Assembly (NCBI RefSeq): GCF_002937115.1
Contig: NZ_NHRY01000254.1
Span: 1 to 64,000 of the forward strand
Source: Rhodopila globiformis
Lineage (GTDB): Bacteria; Pseudomonadota; Alphaproteobacteria; Acetobacterales; Acetobacteraceae
Direction of reading: 5' to 3'
Length of the DNA: 64,000 bases
The translations under genes were made by a program, and so were the position numbers. Under the pieces are notes generated by a model. It saw only the letters and a list, made by a program, of their open reading frames with translations, made no database searches and was not told the origin of the DNA. Positions 26,128-34,373 of this stretch are shown piece after piece; position 1 is the first letter of the stretch; every line of letters starts with the position of its first letter.

Positions 26128-27888
26128 TCAGGCCGCCGCGGCCAGGTCGGGTTCCGCCTTCGCCGCCTGCCAGTCCGTCCCCAGGTCCTCCTGCATGCGC
26201 AGCCGCGCCGATTCGATCACCGAGGACCAGTCATCCGCCACCAGGCTGAACGTCTCCGGCGACTGCGCCCGCTTCACATCCTCCGCCGGCCAGCCGGCCG
26301 CCTTCTTCGACAGGCTGTACACCAGCGCCCGCGCCACCCGCCGCGTGACCGCCCAGCCGGCGACGCTTCGGGCCACGCTGCGCATGCGTTCGTGGTTCAG
26401 CGCCGAGTCGAACTCCACCTCCAGTTGCGCCGCGACCGCCTGCACCGCCGGATATTGCAGGTTGACGAACAGCTGGTGCGAGGTCGGATAGAACTTTCCC
26501 GCCCGGCCGTTCAGGCCGCGTTCCTCGATCAGCGCCTCGTCATCCAGGCTGATGATTTCGGGCGGGCGCTCGAAATTCTTTTTCGGCGGCGGTGGCGGCG
26601 CCGGCGGCGTGGCGGGCTTCGTCTCCCCGGCCGGCTTTTCCGCCGGCGCCTTGGCCTCGGCCGGCTTGGGCGGCACCGCGCCCGGCGCCGGCTTGAACTC
26701 CGGCGCGATCTCCAGCTCCATCAGCAGCGTGCGCAGTTCGTCCTCGACCTCGCCGATGAACTGCTGCTGCTGCGGGCCGTGCGAGCGGATCACCGCCTTC
26801 AGCCAGCCGGGCAGGTAGGTCATCACCAGCTGGCCGAAATCGCGCAGGAACACCTGCCGCTGGTCGCCGCCGCGGAAGCGCAGGAACTGCCGGTAGGCCT
26901 CGGGGCGGACCAGGTAGTCGTCGGGCAGCTCGACGAACACCGAGCAGAACTTCGCGCCGAACGGGATGCCGTATGTCGGCGCGTCCAGCACCCAGCGGCT
27001 GCCGGTGCGCGGGTCGTAGATCTCGTTCTTGTAGACGATGCAGCCGATGGCGCCGGGGTGGCCGTGGCCGATGGCCGGCCGGCCGCCATCCTGCGCCTCC
27101 GGGTCGTAGCGGTAGTGGATGCGGATGCCACTGGGCGTCTCCACGACCTCGGACTGCGCCGCCAGCCGGACGAGGTCGTCCAGCGTCCGCAGCGTGCAGG
27201 GCGCCCCGCCGCCGGTGATCCCGGGCGACAGGCGGAGGGTCACCGCGGGCGGCGTGCGGAAGAAGCGCAGCAGCAGGGTGTCGAGCAGCCAGTCCGGCGC
27301 CATCCGCGGATTGCCGGCATAGGGGTCGACGACCGTGTTCTGCGCCGGCGACTGGCCGAACAGCACCACCTCGGTCCAGTCCTGCGACAGGTCGCAGCCC
27401 TCGGCGCGGCAGGCGGCGGTGACGTCGATCACCTCGATCGGGCTGCCGTCGGCGGCCTCGCCACGGCGCAGGCGGCCATAGACGCCGTCGCGCTGGCACA
27501 TGATGACCTCGCTGGCGATGCCGTCCTTGCAGGAGCGATAGCGTAGCCCGTGCTTGTTCGACGGCAGCGAGGCGACCTTGGCGCCCATGCCGAAGTTGGC
27601 GTCGAGGCTGTTCTCCTTGTAGAGCGAAGAGGCAAGGTCGCAGATCCGGTCCAGCTCGGCCGCCGACATGCCGCGGCCGGTGTTGCGGACGCACAGCTTG
27701 GGCGCGCCGTCGATGGTGGCCGACGTGATGTCCACGACCTTGTCGGCTGTCGCGGTTGCCGCGGCTTCGATCGCATTCACCACAAGTTCACGAATCATCA
27801 TGGTCTTTGGGCAGCGCTCGATCGTGCTGGACACGAGAAACGCTTCGTTGGCCACGCGCAGGGCGGCGACGGGGGCATGCACTGACAT
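26128..27888 (-). CDS. GHKL ATPase (Hsp90/MORC-like) of unknown function
   Basis: 586 residues from the ATG at 27888 with GGAG 5 bases upstream. The Bergerat ATP-binding fold is at the N-terminus: N-box Glu34-x3-Asn38 (RELVVNAIEAA), G1 box VRNTGRGM at 67-74 (Asn where most have Asp), and G2 box NFGMGAKVASLP at 98-109. The middle domain resembles the transducer region of MORC/Hsp90-type proteins. A Pro/Ala/Lys-rich linker near residues 400-450 precedes a C-terminal helical part. No histidine phosphoacceptor or MutL/gyrase features are present. It is paired with a TPR protein; TPR partners of Hsp90 are known in eukaryotes, but a like role here is only an idea. Confidence 0.82.
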   Translation of the reverse strand: MSVHAPVAALRVANEAFLVSSTIERCPKTMMIRELVVNAIEAAATATADKVVDITSATIDGAPKLCVRNTGRGMSAAELDRICDLASSLYKENSLDANFGMGAKVASLPSNKHGLRYRSCKDGIASEVIMCQRDGVYGRLRRGEAADGSPIEVIDVTAACRAEGCDLSQDWTEVVLFGQSPAQNTVVDPYAGNPRMAPDWLLDTLLLRFFRTPPAVTLRLSPGITGGGAPCTLRTLDDLVRLAAQSEVVETPSGIRIHYRYDPEAQDGGRPAIGHGHPGAIGCIVYKNEIYDPRTGSRWVLDAPTYGIPFGAKFCSVFVELPDDYLVRPEAYRQFLRFRGGDQRQVFLRDFGQLVMTYLPGWLKAVIRSHGPQQQQFIGEVEDELRTLLMELEIAPEFKPAPGAVPPKPAEAKAPAEKPAGETKPATPPAPPPPPKKNFERPPEIISLDDEALIEERGLNGRAGKFYPTSHQLFVNLQYPAVQAVAAQLEVEFDSALNHERMRSVARSVAGWAVTRRVARALVYSLSKKAAGWPAEDVKRAQSPETFSLVADDWSSVIESARLRMQEDLGTDWQAAKAEPDLAAAA

Positions 27889-28451
27889 GGAAACTCCAGG
27901 CTGTGACGATCCTTCCGTAACAGGGTACGTACGGTTTAGCACTAATTTCGTGCAGGGCATGGGGAGAATTGCAATGCCTGTCGTTGATCGATACGGTTAG
28001 CGTCGTGGCCGGCGGCGGCGAGCGTGGCATTGGCGTCATCACGGGCACCGCCTTTGGCCGCCGGCGCAATGCAGGCTTGAACTGGATGATGGCGTCTTGC
28101 GTTTGTCCGCGTGTATGGCTACGCGAGCACCCTCTAAAAATGTGGACTCGCTGGTGCCGATGGCTGCGTGAGCGAGATCGTCTCCCTCTCCATCATGGCC
28201 TGGCGTGTCCCTATCGGACGCACACGCCTCGGGAATATCCGCAGGCCCGGACGATCGCCCGATGATCGAGGACGATCTTGTATCGTGATGGTCTGAGCAA
28301 GCCCGGCTGCCGGTCATGGCCTCGATCGCGGCAGGCGGCGGATGGCTGGCCATGAACTTGGCGTCTTGGCGTTTTATCGGTGCCATCCACCGCATGAACC
28401 ACCGGCGGAGCGCACCCCTCCAGCGGAGCGCACCCGTCGCCGCCTGAACCG
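27889..28451. other. Intergenic with a degenerate repeat fragment (copy E)
   Basis: No supported gene. Bases 28193-28245 (catggcctggcgtgtccctat...acacgcctcggg) are a diverged piece of the repeat seen at 11110, 16530 and 21910. The AT-richer stretch at 27905-27990 before the GHKL gene is its likely promoter. Confidence 0.5.
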
Positions 28452-29747
28452 CTACGGCTTGGCATAGCCCCGGCCGGTGCCGGCATCATGGCTCAGCGGC
28501 GGCAGCGGCGCGATCTCGCCAACCACGAACAGATACACCGCCGCCCCCAGGACGCAGAACGCCCCCGCCACCACCAGCGGCACGACGAACGAACCGCTGG
28601 TGATCGTCAGCATGACGCCGGTGAACGTCGTCGTAACGATGCCGGCAAGGTTGGAGGCGAAGTTCTGGATGCCGCCGATGGAAGCGACATGGCCCGGTGT
28701 CGGCGCGACGTCGCCCGGCAGCGACCAGATGCTCGCCGCCGTGAACGCCAGGCTGCCATAGGCGATCGCGAAGCACAGCAGCGCCACGTAGACGTTCGGC
28801 GCGAACACTGAGAAGGTAATGACCGACGACATCAGCATGCCCCCGACCAGGCACGTCTTGCGCGCCGCCGTCAGGCTCCAGCCATGGCGGTACAGCCGAT
28901 CGGAGACCAGCCCGCCGAGCCAGCCGCTGGGGATCGCCACCAGCCCGGGCAGCAGGCCCAGGGTGCCAAGCTGGGCCAGCGAAAAGCCCCGCGCCTTCAC
29001 CAGGTACGTGGGAAACCAGGTGATGAAGAAGTAGATGACGAAATTCAGGCAGAAAAAGCCGATCATCATGCCCCAGATCGTCCGGTAGCGGAACAGGGAG
29101 CTCCAGGGGACATGCGCCTCCGCGGCGCCCTTTGCCCGGCGCTCGGCCTGCAGGCGCGCCAGTTGCTCCGGCGCCACCGAGGCATGCCGTTCGGGATCGC
29201 GGTAGATCAGGATCCAGGCCACCGCCCAGACGACGCCCAGTGCGCCAGTGACGACAAACGAGGTCTGCCAGCTGAACGCGCCGATGAGCCAGGCGACCAG
29301 CGGCAATGACAGGGCGGCGCCGATGCGCGAGCCGCTGTCGAAGATCGCGGACGCCAACCCGCGCTCGTTGCTGGGGAACCAGTTGGCCGCCACCTTGGCC
29401 ATCGAGGGATAGGCCCCGGCCTCGCCCACGCCCAGCAGCAGCCGGCAGCCCAGCAGCGTCGCGGCGCTGCGGGCCGCTGACGTCAGCGCGGTGAAGACCG
29501 ACCACCACAGCACCGCCACCGCCATCGAGATGCGCGCCCCGACCCTGTCGGCGAACCAGCCGAACGGCATCTGCATGAACGAATAGGTCCAGAAGAATCC
29601 GCTCAGGATGAGGCCCATCGTGGCCGCGTCGAGCCCCAGTTGCTGCTGCATCGTCGGCGCCGCGACGGCCAGGTTGGCGCGATCGATGTAATTGATCGTG
29701 TTCGCCAGGCAGCACATGATGATCATGATCCAGCGTGCTCTGGGCAT
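28452..29747 (-). CDS. MFS transporter, anion:cation symporter (ACS) family
   Basis: 431 residues, 12 predicted membrane helices. INYIDRANLAVAAPTM in helix 1 and GWFADRVGARISM between helices 2 and 3 are signatures of the ACS branch (GudP, DgoT, ExuT), which takes up sugar acids and other organic anions with protons. GVGEAGAYPSMAKVAANWFP is also typical. No catabolic gene is next to it, so the substrate is unknown. Confidence 0.88.
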   Translation of the reverse strand: MPRARWIMIIMCCLANTINYIDRANLAVAAPTMQQQLGLDAATMGLILSGFFWTYSFMQMPFGWFADRVGARISMAVAVLWWSVFTALTSAARSAATLLGCRLLLGVGEAGAYPSMAKVAANWFPSNERGLASAIFDSGSRIGAALSLPLVAWLIGAFSWQTSFVVTGALGVVWAVAWILIYRDPERHASVAPEQLARLQAERRAKGAAEAHVPWSSLFRYRTIWGMMIGFFCLNFVIYFFITWFPTYLVKARGFSLAQLGTLGLLPGLVAIPSGWLGGLVSDRLYRHGWSLTAARKTCLVGGMLMSSVITFSVFAPNVYVALLCFAIAYGSLAFTAASIWSLPGDVAPTPGHVASIGGIQNFASNLAGIVTTTFTGVMLTITSGSFVVPLVVAGAFCVLGAAVYLFVVGEIAPLPPLSHDAGTGRGYAKP

Positions 29748-29909
29748 GGGTTTCCGTCCCTTGGTTATTATTGCCGTGCCGGCTCATGCGCGGCCGGCCC
29801 CGAACGCGTCCGCGGCAAGGCTGCCGGACGCCTGAACGCGGCCTGGCATCATGCCGTTCCTGAACCATGAGATGGATATCCGCCAGCGCGCCGGACGGCA
29901 ACGCCCTGG

Positions 29910-30371
29910 TCAGAACTCGCGCCCGCGCAGCAGATGCACCGGGATCGACACGCCGGCGCCAATGGCGAACAGGGTGAAGACGACATGCAGCACGGAGATC
30001 GTGCTGGTCACCAGCAGCGCCTCGGGGTTGACCGGATGGGCGCGGGTCAGTTCGAACATCTCCAGCAGCGCCTGGGCAAAAAAGGCGCCCGGGATCATCG
30101 GAATGCAGCCGGCGACAGCCACCGCCGGGGCCGCGGTGCCGAGCTGGCGGCGCAACAATCCGACGGCGCAGGCGGTGACCGCGGCCGACGCCACCAGCGA
30201 CGCGGCTTCCAGGTTCCAGCCGGCATTGAGCGCGACGGTCCTGATGGCCAGCGCCATCGCGCCGCTCGCGGCGCACCAGAGCAGCGCCGCGCGGCCGAAA
30301 TTGAACAGCACGCCGAAGCCGGCCGCGGCGATCCCGCCGAACGCCGCGTACTGCGCGACGTGCGCCAGCAT
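29910..30371 (-). CDS. Threonine/serine exporter family, ThrE_2 half (DUF3815)
   Basis: 153 residues, about 5 membrane helices. AAFGGIAAAGFGVLFN at the start and GCIPMIPGAFFAQALLEM near residue 90 fit the DUF3815/ThrE_2 family. It starts 5 bases after the larger ThrE half stops, with a possible GTG start overlapping that stop (GTGA), so translation is coupled. The two halves are fused in Corynebacterium ThrE and split here. Confidence 0.82.
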   Translation of the reverse strand: MLAHVAQYAAFGGIAAAGFGVLFNFGRAALLWCAASGAMALAIRTVALNAGWNLEAASLVASAAVTACAVGLLRRQLGTAAPAVAVAGCIPMIPGAFFAQALLEMFELTRAHPVNPEALLVTSTISVLHVVFTLFAIGAGVSIPVHLLRGREF

Positions 30372-30376
30372 CGGAG

Positions 30377-31195
30377 TCACAGCAGCAGCCCCAGTACGCC
30401 CTGGGCGGCGAAAATGCCAGTCGTGGTGAACACCATGACCATCAGCACCGACACCGCCCGGGCGCTGCCCATCGTCGGCAGGCCGTCCAGGATGTCTGCC
30501 TGGGCATTGGTGGCGGGAATGCCGGGCACCAGCAGCAGGGTCGATGCGATGGCGGCAAGATTCACCGTCCCGCTGCCGGCCAGCCGCGCCAGCGTGCCGC
30601 ACAGGAAGGCGGCGGTGAACGCGGTCGTTACGATGGCAACGTAGGGATTGATGCCGCGCGCCAGCAGGCCGTGCCGCACGAACTGCCCGGCGCCGCTGGC
30701 CGCGAATACCGGCAGGAACGCCAGGCGGTCGACCCCCAGCAGGCCGCCGAACGCCACGCAGGCCAGGCCGACGGCGCCGACGACGACCCCCAGCGGATGG
30801 CGCGGCGAGGTCGTCACCGTGGCATCCAGCTGCGCCATGATATCCGCGGGCGGCACGGCGGATTGCGCCGCCGTCACCACCAGCCGGCGGACCGCCTGGT
30901 TCAGCCGGTGGTCCATGCCGTGGCGGTGCACCGTCACCATCCGGGTGATGGTGTTGGCGCCGCTGACCAGCGTCACGGTGATCGAGGCGTAGCCGACGCG
31001 CGTGCCCATGATCTCCACGCCCAGGCCGGTGGCGAGCAGCCGGCAGCATTCGTGCACGGTCATCGCCCGGCTGCCGGTTTCCATCAGCATCCGGGCACAG
31101 GCCAGACAGGCCATGGCGATCTGCTCGAGGTCGCGGTGGCGGTGATGGTGCGGATCGTGCACGTCCGGAATGGGTGGCGCGGCAGGCAGGGTCAT
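30377..31195 (-). CDS. Threonine/serine exporter family, ThrE_1 half (DUF1212)
   Basis: 272 residues. The N-terminal half is a cytoplasmic domain with a His-rich start (HDPHHHRHRD); ARMLMETGSRAMTVHECC and GTRVGYASITVTLVSG are the ThrE domain motifs. The C-terminal half has about five membrane segments (GLACVAFGGLL, VPGIPATNAQADILDG). Together with the next gene it should form an inner-membrane exporter for threonine, serine or related compounds. Confidence 0.85.
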   Translation of the reverse strand: MTLPAAPPIPDVHDPHHHRHRDLEQIAMACLACARMLMETGSRAMTVHECCRLLATGLGVEIMGTRVGYASITVTLVSGANTITRMVTVHRHGMDHRLNQAVRRLVVTAAQSAVPPADIMAQLDATVTTSPRHPLGVVVGAVGLACVAFGGLLGVDRLAFLPVFAASGAGQFVRHGLLARGINPYVAIVTTAFTAAFLCGTLARLAGSGTVNLAAIASTLLLVPGIPATNAQADILDGLPTMGSARAVSVLMVMVFTTTGIFAAQGVLGLLL

Positions 31196-31516
31196 GGATC
31201 AACCGTTTCGTGATGGTGCGGCGCCGGCGTGGCGCCGGCGGCGTCCTTCAAGCGGAGATCGTGCCGCCCTGTCCACCGCGCCGTGGCGCATCGCCCACCG
31301 GGTGGCCGCGCGGGTGGCTGTGCTGGAGGGCTCGGCTATGGTGGAACAAGCACAACGGCGTCATCATGCCGCGAGGCGTGGCTGTGATCCGTGTTCCGGC
31401 AACGGGAATCGGTCTATGGGTGTCAGGCTGTGGAGCACTGTGCCACAGGGCCGGAGGGCACGCCGCGATCGTCCAATGGCTTTCAACCCAATAAGAACAA
31501 CACAGGAGGTCCAGTC
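31196..31516. other. Intergenic between thrE half and the ABM gene
   Basis: A divergent promoter region of 321 bases. No gene or repeat is seen; the sequence gtggcgccggcgtggcgccgg near 31220 is a short GC palindrome. Confidence 0.4.
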
Positions 31517-31960
31517 ATGCGAATTCCGTTCCTGCCCCTGCTTGCCGCCTGCGCCGTCGCCATTCCGCTGGCGGCACAAAGCCAGGCGCTCGACCAGGGC
31601 AACAAGACCAGCAAGATCGCGTTCACCTACACCGGCGAGATCCTGCCGGGGCAGGAGCAGGCCTTCAGGGAGACCGTGAAGAAGGTCATTGCGGCGGTGC
31701 ATCGCGAGTCCGGAACGCTGGCCTATTACTGGAGCATGCGCGCGGACGGCAAGACCTTCGACGTCCTCGAGATGTACAAGAACTCAGATGCCGTGGTCGC
31801 GCATGTCAAGGACGTGCTGCCGCAGTTCGGCAAGGAACTCGGCGAGACGCAGAAGGAAATACGGTTCGTGGTCTATGGCGATCCGGACGCCGCGGCGAAA
31901 AAGGCGATCGAGCCGCTGCATCCCGACTATGAATCGCCGTTTGCCGGATTCATCCGCTGA
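31517..31960 (+). CDS. Exported antibiotic-biosynthesis-monooxygenase (ABM) domain protein
   Basis: 147 residues; AGGAGG 7 bases before the ATG marks the start. A signal peptide (MRIPFLPLLAACAVAIPLAA, cleaved near QSQA) leads to a ferredoxin-like ABM fold: AFTYTGEILPGQEQAFRETV, SGTLAYYWSM, and FDVLEMYKNSDAVVAHV. YgiN-type members act on quinols, but most are cytoplasmic; this one should be periplasmic. The PQQ dehydrogenase gene follows 216 bases later on the same strand, so a shared quinone link is possible. Confidence 0.82.
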   Translation: MRIPFLPLLAACAVAIPLAAQSQALDQGNKTSKIAFTYTGEILPGQEQAFRETVKKVIAAVHRESGTLAYYWSMRADGKTFDVLEMYKNSDAVVAHVKDVLPQFGKELGETQKEIRFVVYGDPDAAAKKAIEPLHPDYESPFAGFIR

Positions 31961-32176
31961 CGCTACGGCGGACTGTCATCAGCCCCGGACGCTGGCGACA
32001 GTCCGCCCGCTTCGGCCCGGGACGTTGCTGTGGGCGATTTGTGTTGCCAGGCGGCGCCGGGCTTCTATGGTCGTGCACGCGCGCGGAGGCAACCGGCTGG
32101 TGCCCGTCCGAACATCGGGCCCGCAGCATGATCGGCAAACACTCCGTTGCGTAAACAAAAAACAGGGGGAACATTC

Positions 32177-33898
32177 ATGAACCAACGTGATTGGCTGCTT
32201 CGGGCACTGGCAGTCGCAGCCCTGCTGATCGGAACCGCCCCGTTGGCCAGGGCGGCCGAGCTGGACGGCAACGCGCTGCTCAAGGCCAACCAGGACCCGA
32301 ATGACTGGGTGATGTACCACGGAAACTATAATTCCTGGCATTACAGCGCGCTGGATCAGATCAACAGCAGCAATGTCAAGCAACTGCAACTTGTTTGGAT
32401 GCACAACCCGGGCGCCAGCCCGCACGGCGGCATCCAGTCCTTCCCGCTGGCGATCGACGGCACGATCTATTACACCACGGCCGGCAGCCAGATCTGGGCG
32501 ATCAACGGCGCGACCGGCGAATTCCTCTGGACCTTCAAGCCGAAAATCAATGAGGACATTTCGACGGCCACGCCGTACAACCCGTACAACCGCGGCGTGG
32601 CGGCGGGCTACGGCAACCTCTATGTCGGCACCACCGACGGCCGGCTGATCGCGGTCGACATGAAGTCGGGCCAGCCGCAGTGGGATGTCAAGCTGATCGA
32701 CGTCGCCAAGGGCGCCAAGGGCTTCACCGGCGCGCCGCTGGTGGTGAAGGACAAGGTGATCATCGGCGCCAACGGCGGCGAGCTGGCCGGCTGCTGCGGC
32801 CCGATCTTCGGCGTCGACGCCAAGTCCGGCAAGAAAGTCTGGCAGTTCGACACCATCGGCGGCGACGAGCGCTCCCGCGCAAGCTGGGGCAACGACAGCT
32901 GGAAGACCGGCGGTGGCGGCGGCTGGATGACCGGCACCTATGACCAGACCACCAACACCGTCTTCTGGGGCACGGCAAATCCCGCGCCGGACTACGACCT
33001 CGAGCGGCGGCCCGGCGACAATCTCTATACCTCGGGCGTTGTCGCGCTGGATCCCGACAGCGGCGCGCTGAAGTCGTTTTTCCAGGAAGTGCCGCATGAC
33101 AGCTGGGATTTCGACGGCGCGGTGGGCGAGTTCGTCATGCTCGACCGTGGCGGCCAGCACTACGTCGTCCACCCCAACAAGGGCGGCTACATCTACGTCT
33201 ACAACCGTGACATCGGCGAGGGACCGCTGAAGGTCGAGAACGTCTGGCATCTCGGCGAAACCTCCAACTTCGTGACGGGGGTCGATCCCCACACCGGCAA
33301 GCTGGAGGGGCGGAAGGACATCACCATTGGCAAGCACGACAATGTCTGCCCGGCAGTCGACGGCGCGATCAGCTGGAATTCCGGCGCCTACAGCCCCGAC
33401 ACCGGCCTGTACTACAAGATCGGCCAGGAATGGTGCCAGAACATGGAGGCGCAACGACTGCGCAAGCCGAACGACTACTCCGGCGAAGTGTACATGAGCG
33501 CCACCTACACGCCGATCGCGCCGCCCGGGCACGCGGCGGCGTATGGCCACATCAACGCCACCGACCCGATCACCGGCAAGAAAGTGTGGGAGGTCAACTA
33601 CAAGTATCCGCCCATGGCCAGCCTGCTGGCGACCAAGGGCGACCTGCTGTTCGTGCCCGGCGCCGACGGCATGCTGGACGCGCTCGACGCCAAGACCGGG
33701 CAGAAGCTCTGGTCGCACAACGATGGCATCGGCCACGACGGCGGGATCATCACCTACGCGGTGAACGGCAAGCAGTACATCGCCGTGACGACCGGCTGGG
33801 GCTCCTATGTCTCGCAGAACCTGGCAATCCTGTTCGGCGAGCCGTTCAAGAGCATGCCGATGAACGGCGGCACGCTCAACGTCTACGCGCTGCCGTAG
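32177..33898 (+). CDS. PQQ-dependent alcohol dehydrogenase (methanol/ethanol family)
   Basis: 573 residues with a signal peptide cleaved near LARAA; CAGGGGGA precedes the ATG. The eight-bladed propeller shows repeated W-docking motifs (TGEFLWTFKP, SGKKVWQFDT, TGKKVWEVNY, TGQKLWSHND). The vicinal Cys pair that stacks on PQQ is in GGELAGCCGPIFGVD, and the catalytic Asp is in the PDYDLERRPGDN region. There is no C-terminal cytochrome c domain, so it is a type I enzyme passing electrons to a separate carrier. Whether it uses Ca or a lanthanide cannot be settled by eye. A clear terminator follows. Confidence 0.92.
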   Translation: MNQRDWLLRALAVAALLIGTAPLARAAELDGNALLKANQDPNDWVMYHGNYNSWHYSALDQINSSNVKQLQLVWMHNPGASPHGGIQSFPLAIDGTIYYTTAGSQIWAINGATGEFLWTFKPKINEDISTATPYNPYNRGVAAGYGNLYVGTTDGRLIAVDMKSGQPQWDVKLIDVAKGAKGFTGAPLVVKDKVIIGANGGELAGCCGPIFGVDAKSGKKVWQFDTIGGDERSRASWGNDSWKTGGGGGWMTGTYDQTTNTVFWGTANPAPDYDLERRPGDNLYTSGVVALDPDSGALKSFFQEVPHDSWDFDGAVGEFVMLDRGGQHYVVHPNKGGYIYVYNRDIGEGPLKVENVWHLGETSNFVTGVDPHTGKLEGRKDITIGKHDNVCPAVDGAISWNSGAYSPDTGLYYKIGQEWCQNMEAQRLRKPNDYSGEVYMSATYTPIAPPGHAAAYGHINATDPITGKKVWEVNYKYPPMASLLATKGDLLFVPGADGMLDALDAKTGQKLWSHNDGIGHDGGIITYAVNGKQYIAVTTGWGSYVSQNLAILFGEPFKSMPMNGGTLNVYALP

Positions 33899-33920
33899 CG
33901 GCGCAGCGTGGCGGCCGGGG

Positions 33921-33950
33921 AACCCACGGTCATCCGGCCGTGGGTTTTTC
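33921..33950 (+). terminator. Rho-independent terminator after the PQQ dehydrogenase
   Basis: AACCCACGG (33921-33929) pairs with CCGTGGGTT (33938-33946) across an 8-base loop, followed by a T-run (the whole run is TTTTT). It lies 22 bases after the dehydrogenase stop. Confidence 0.88.
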
Positions 33951-34074
33951 GTTGCGGCATGACGGGGGTGGTGCGTTCGATCGGCATGTGCAACTACAGC
34001 ATGCGGTGATACGGCCCGGCCGCCGCGGCAGCGGTGCCCACTGTTCTCCGGCGGTGCTTGCCGCACCGGCCGAT

Positions 34075-34243
34075 TTTCAACACGGAGGGAGCGAAGGATT
34101 CACGGAAGGCCACGAAGACATTCCGGAAAAACAACACTCTCGGCCGGTTGGCTTCATGCGGCAATGCCGGGCGCTTCGCGCGAAGCGCAACGTTATTCTT
34201 CTCCGTGGCGCTTCGTGGACTCTTCGTTTTCTCCGTGTTGAAA
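34075..34243. repeat. Inverted repeat of the 'AACACGGAG...CCACGAAG' type
   Basis: TTTCAACACGGAG at 34075-34087 pairs exactly with 34231-34243, and CCACGAAG at 34110-34117 with CTTCGTGG at 34211-34218. This is the second of three short-word inverted repeats in the window. It accounts for much of the 475-base gap between the PQQ gene and the photolyase, in which no ORF is credible. Confidence 0.7.
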
Positions 34244-34373
34244 TGCGGTGTCAGCCACGCCCCGGCCCCATCTGGGTTGGCAAGCCGGCCCGGCCGAGCC
34301 TGCGGTGCGTCACCCCGCACATCCAGAACAGATATTAAATTATCCCAACAAACTGGAACAGCAACCCCACCCC

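Noticed and set aside
32177..33898. PDYD in the PQQ dehydrogenase as proof of lanthanide use
   Set aside because: The metal-determining position cannot be placed safely without an alignment, so no metal is claimed.
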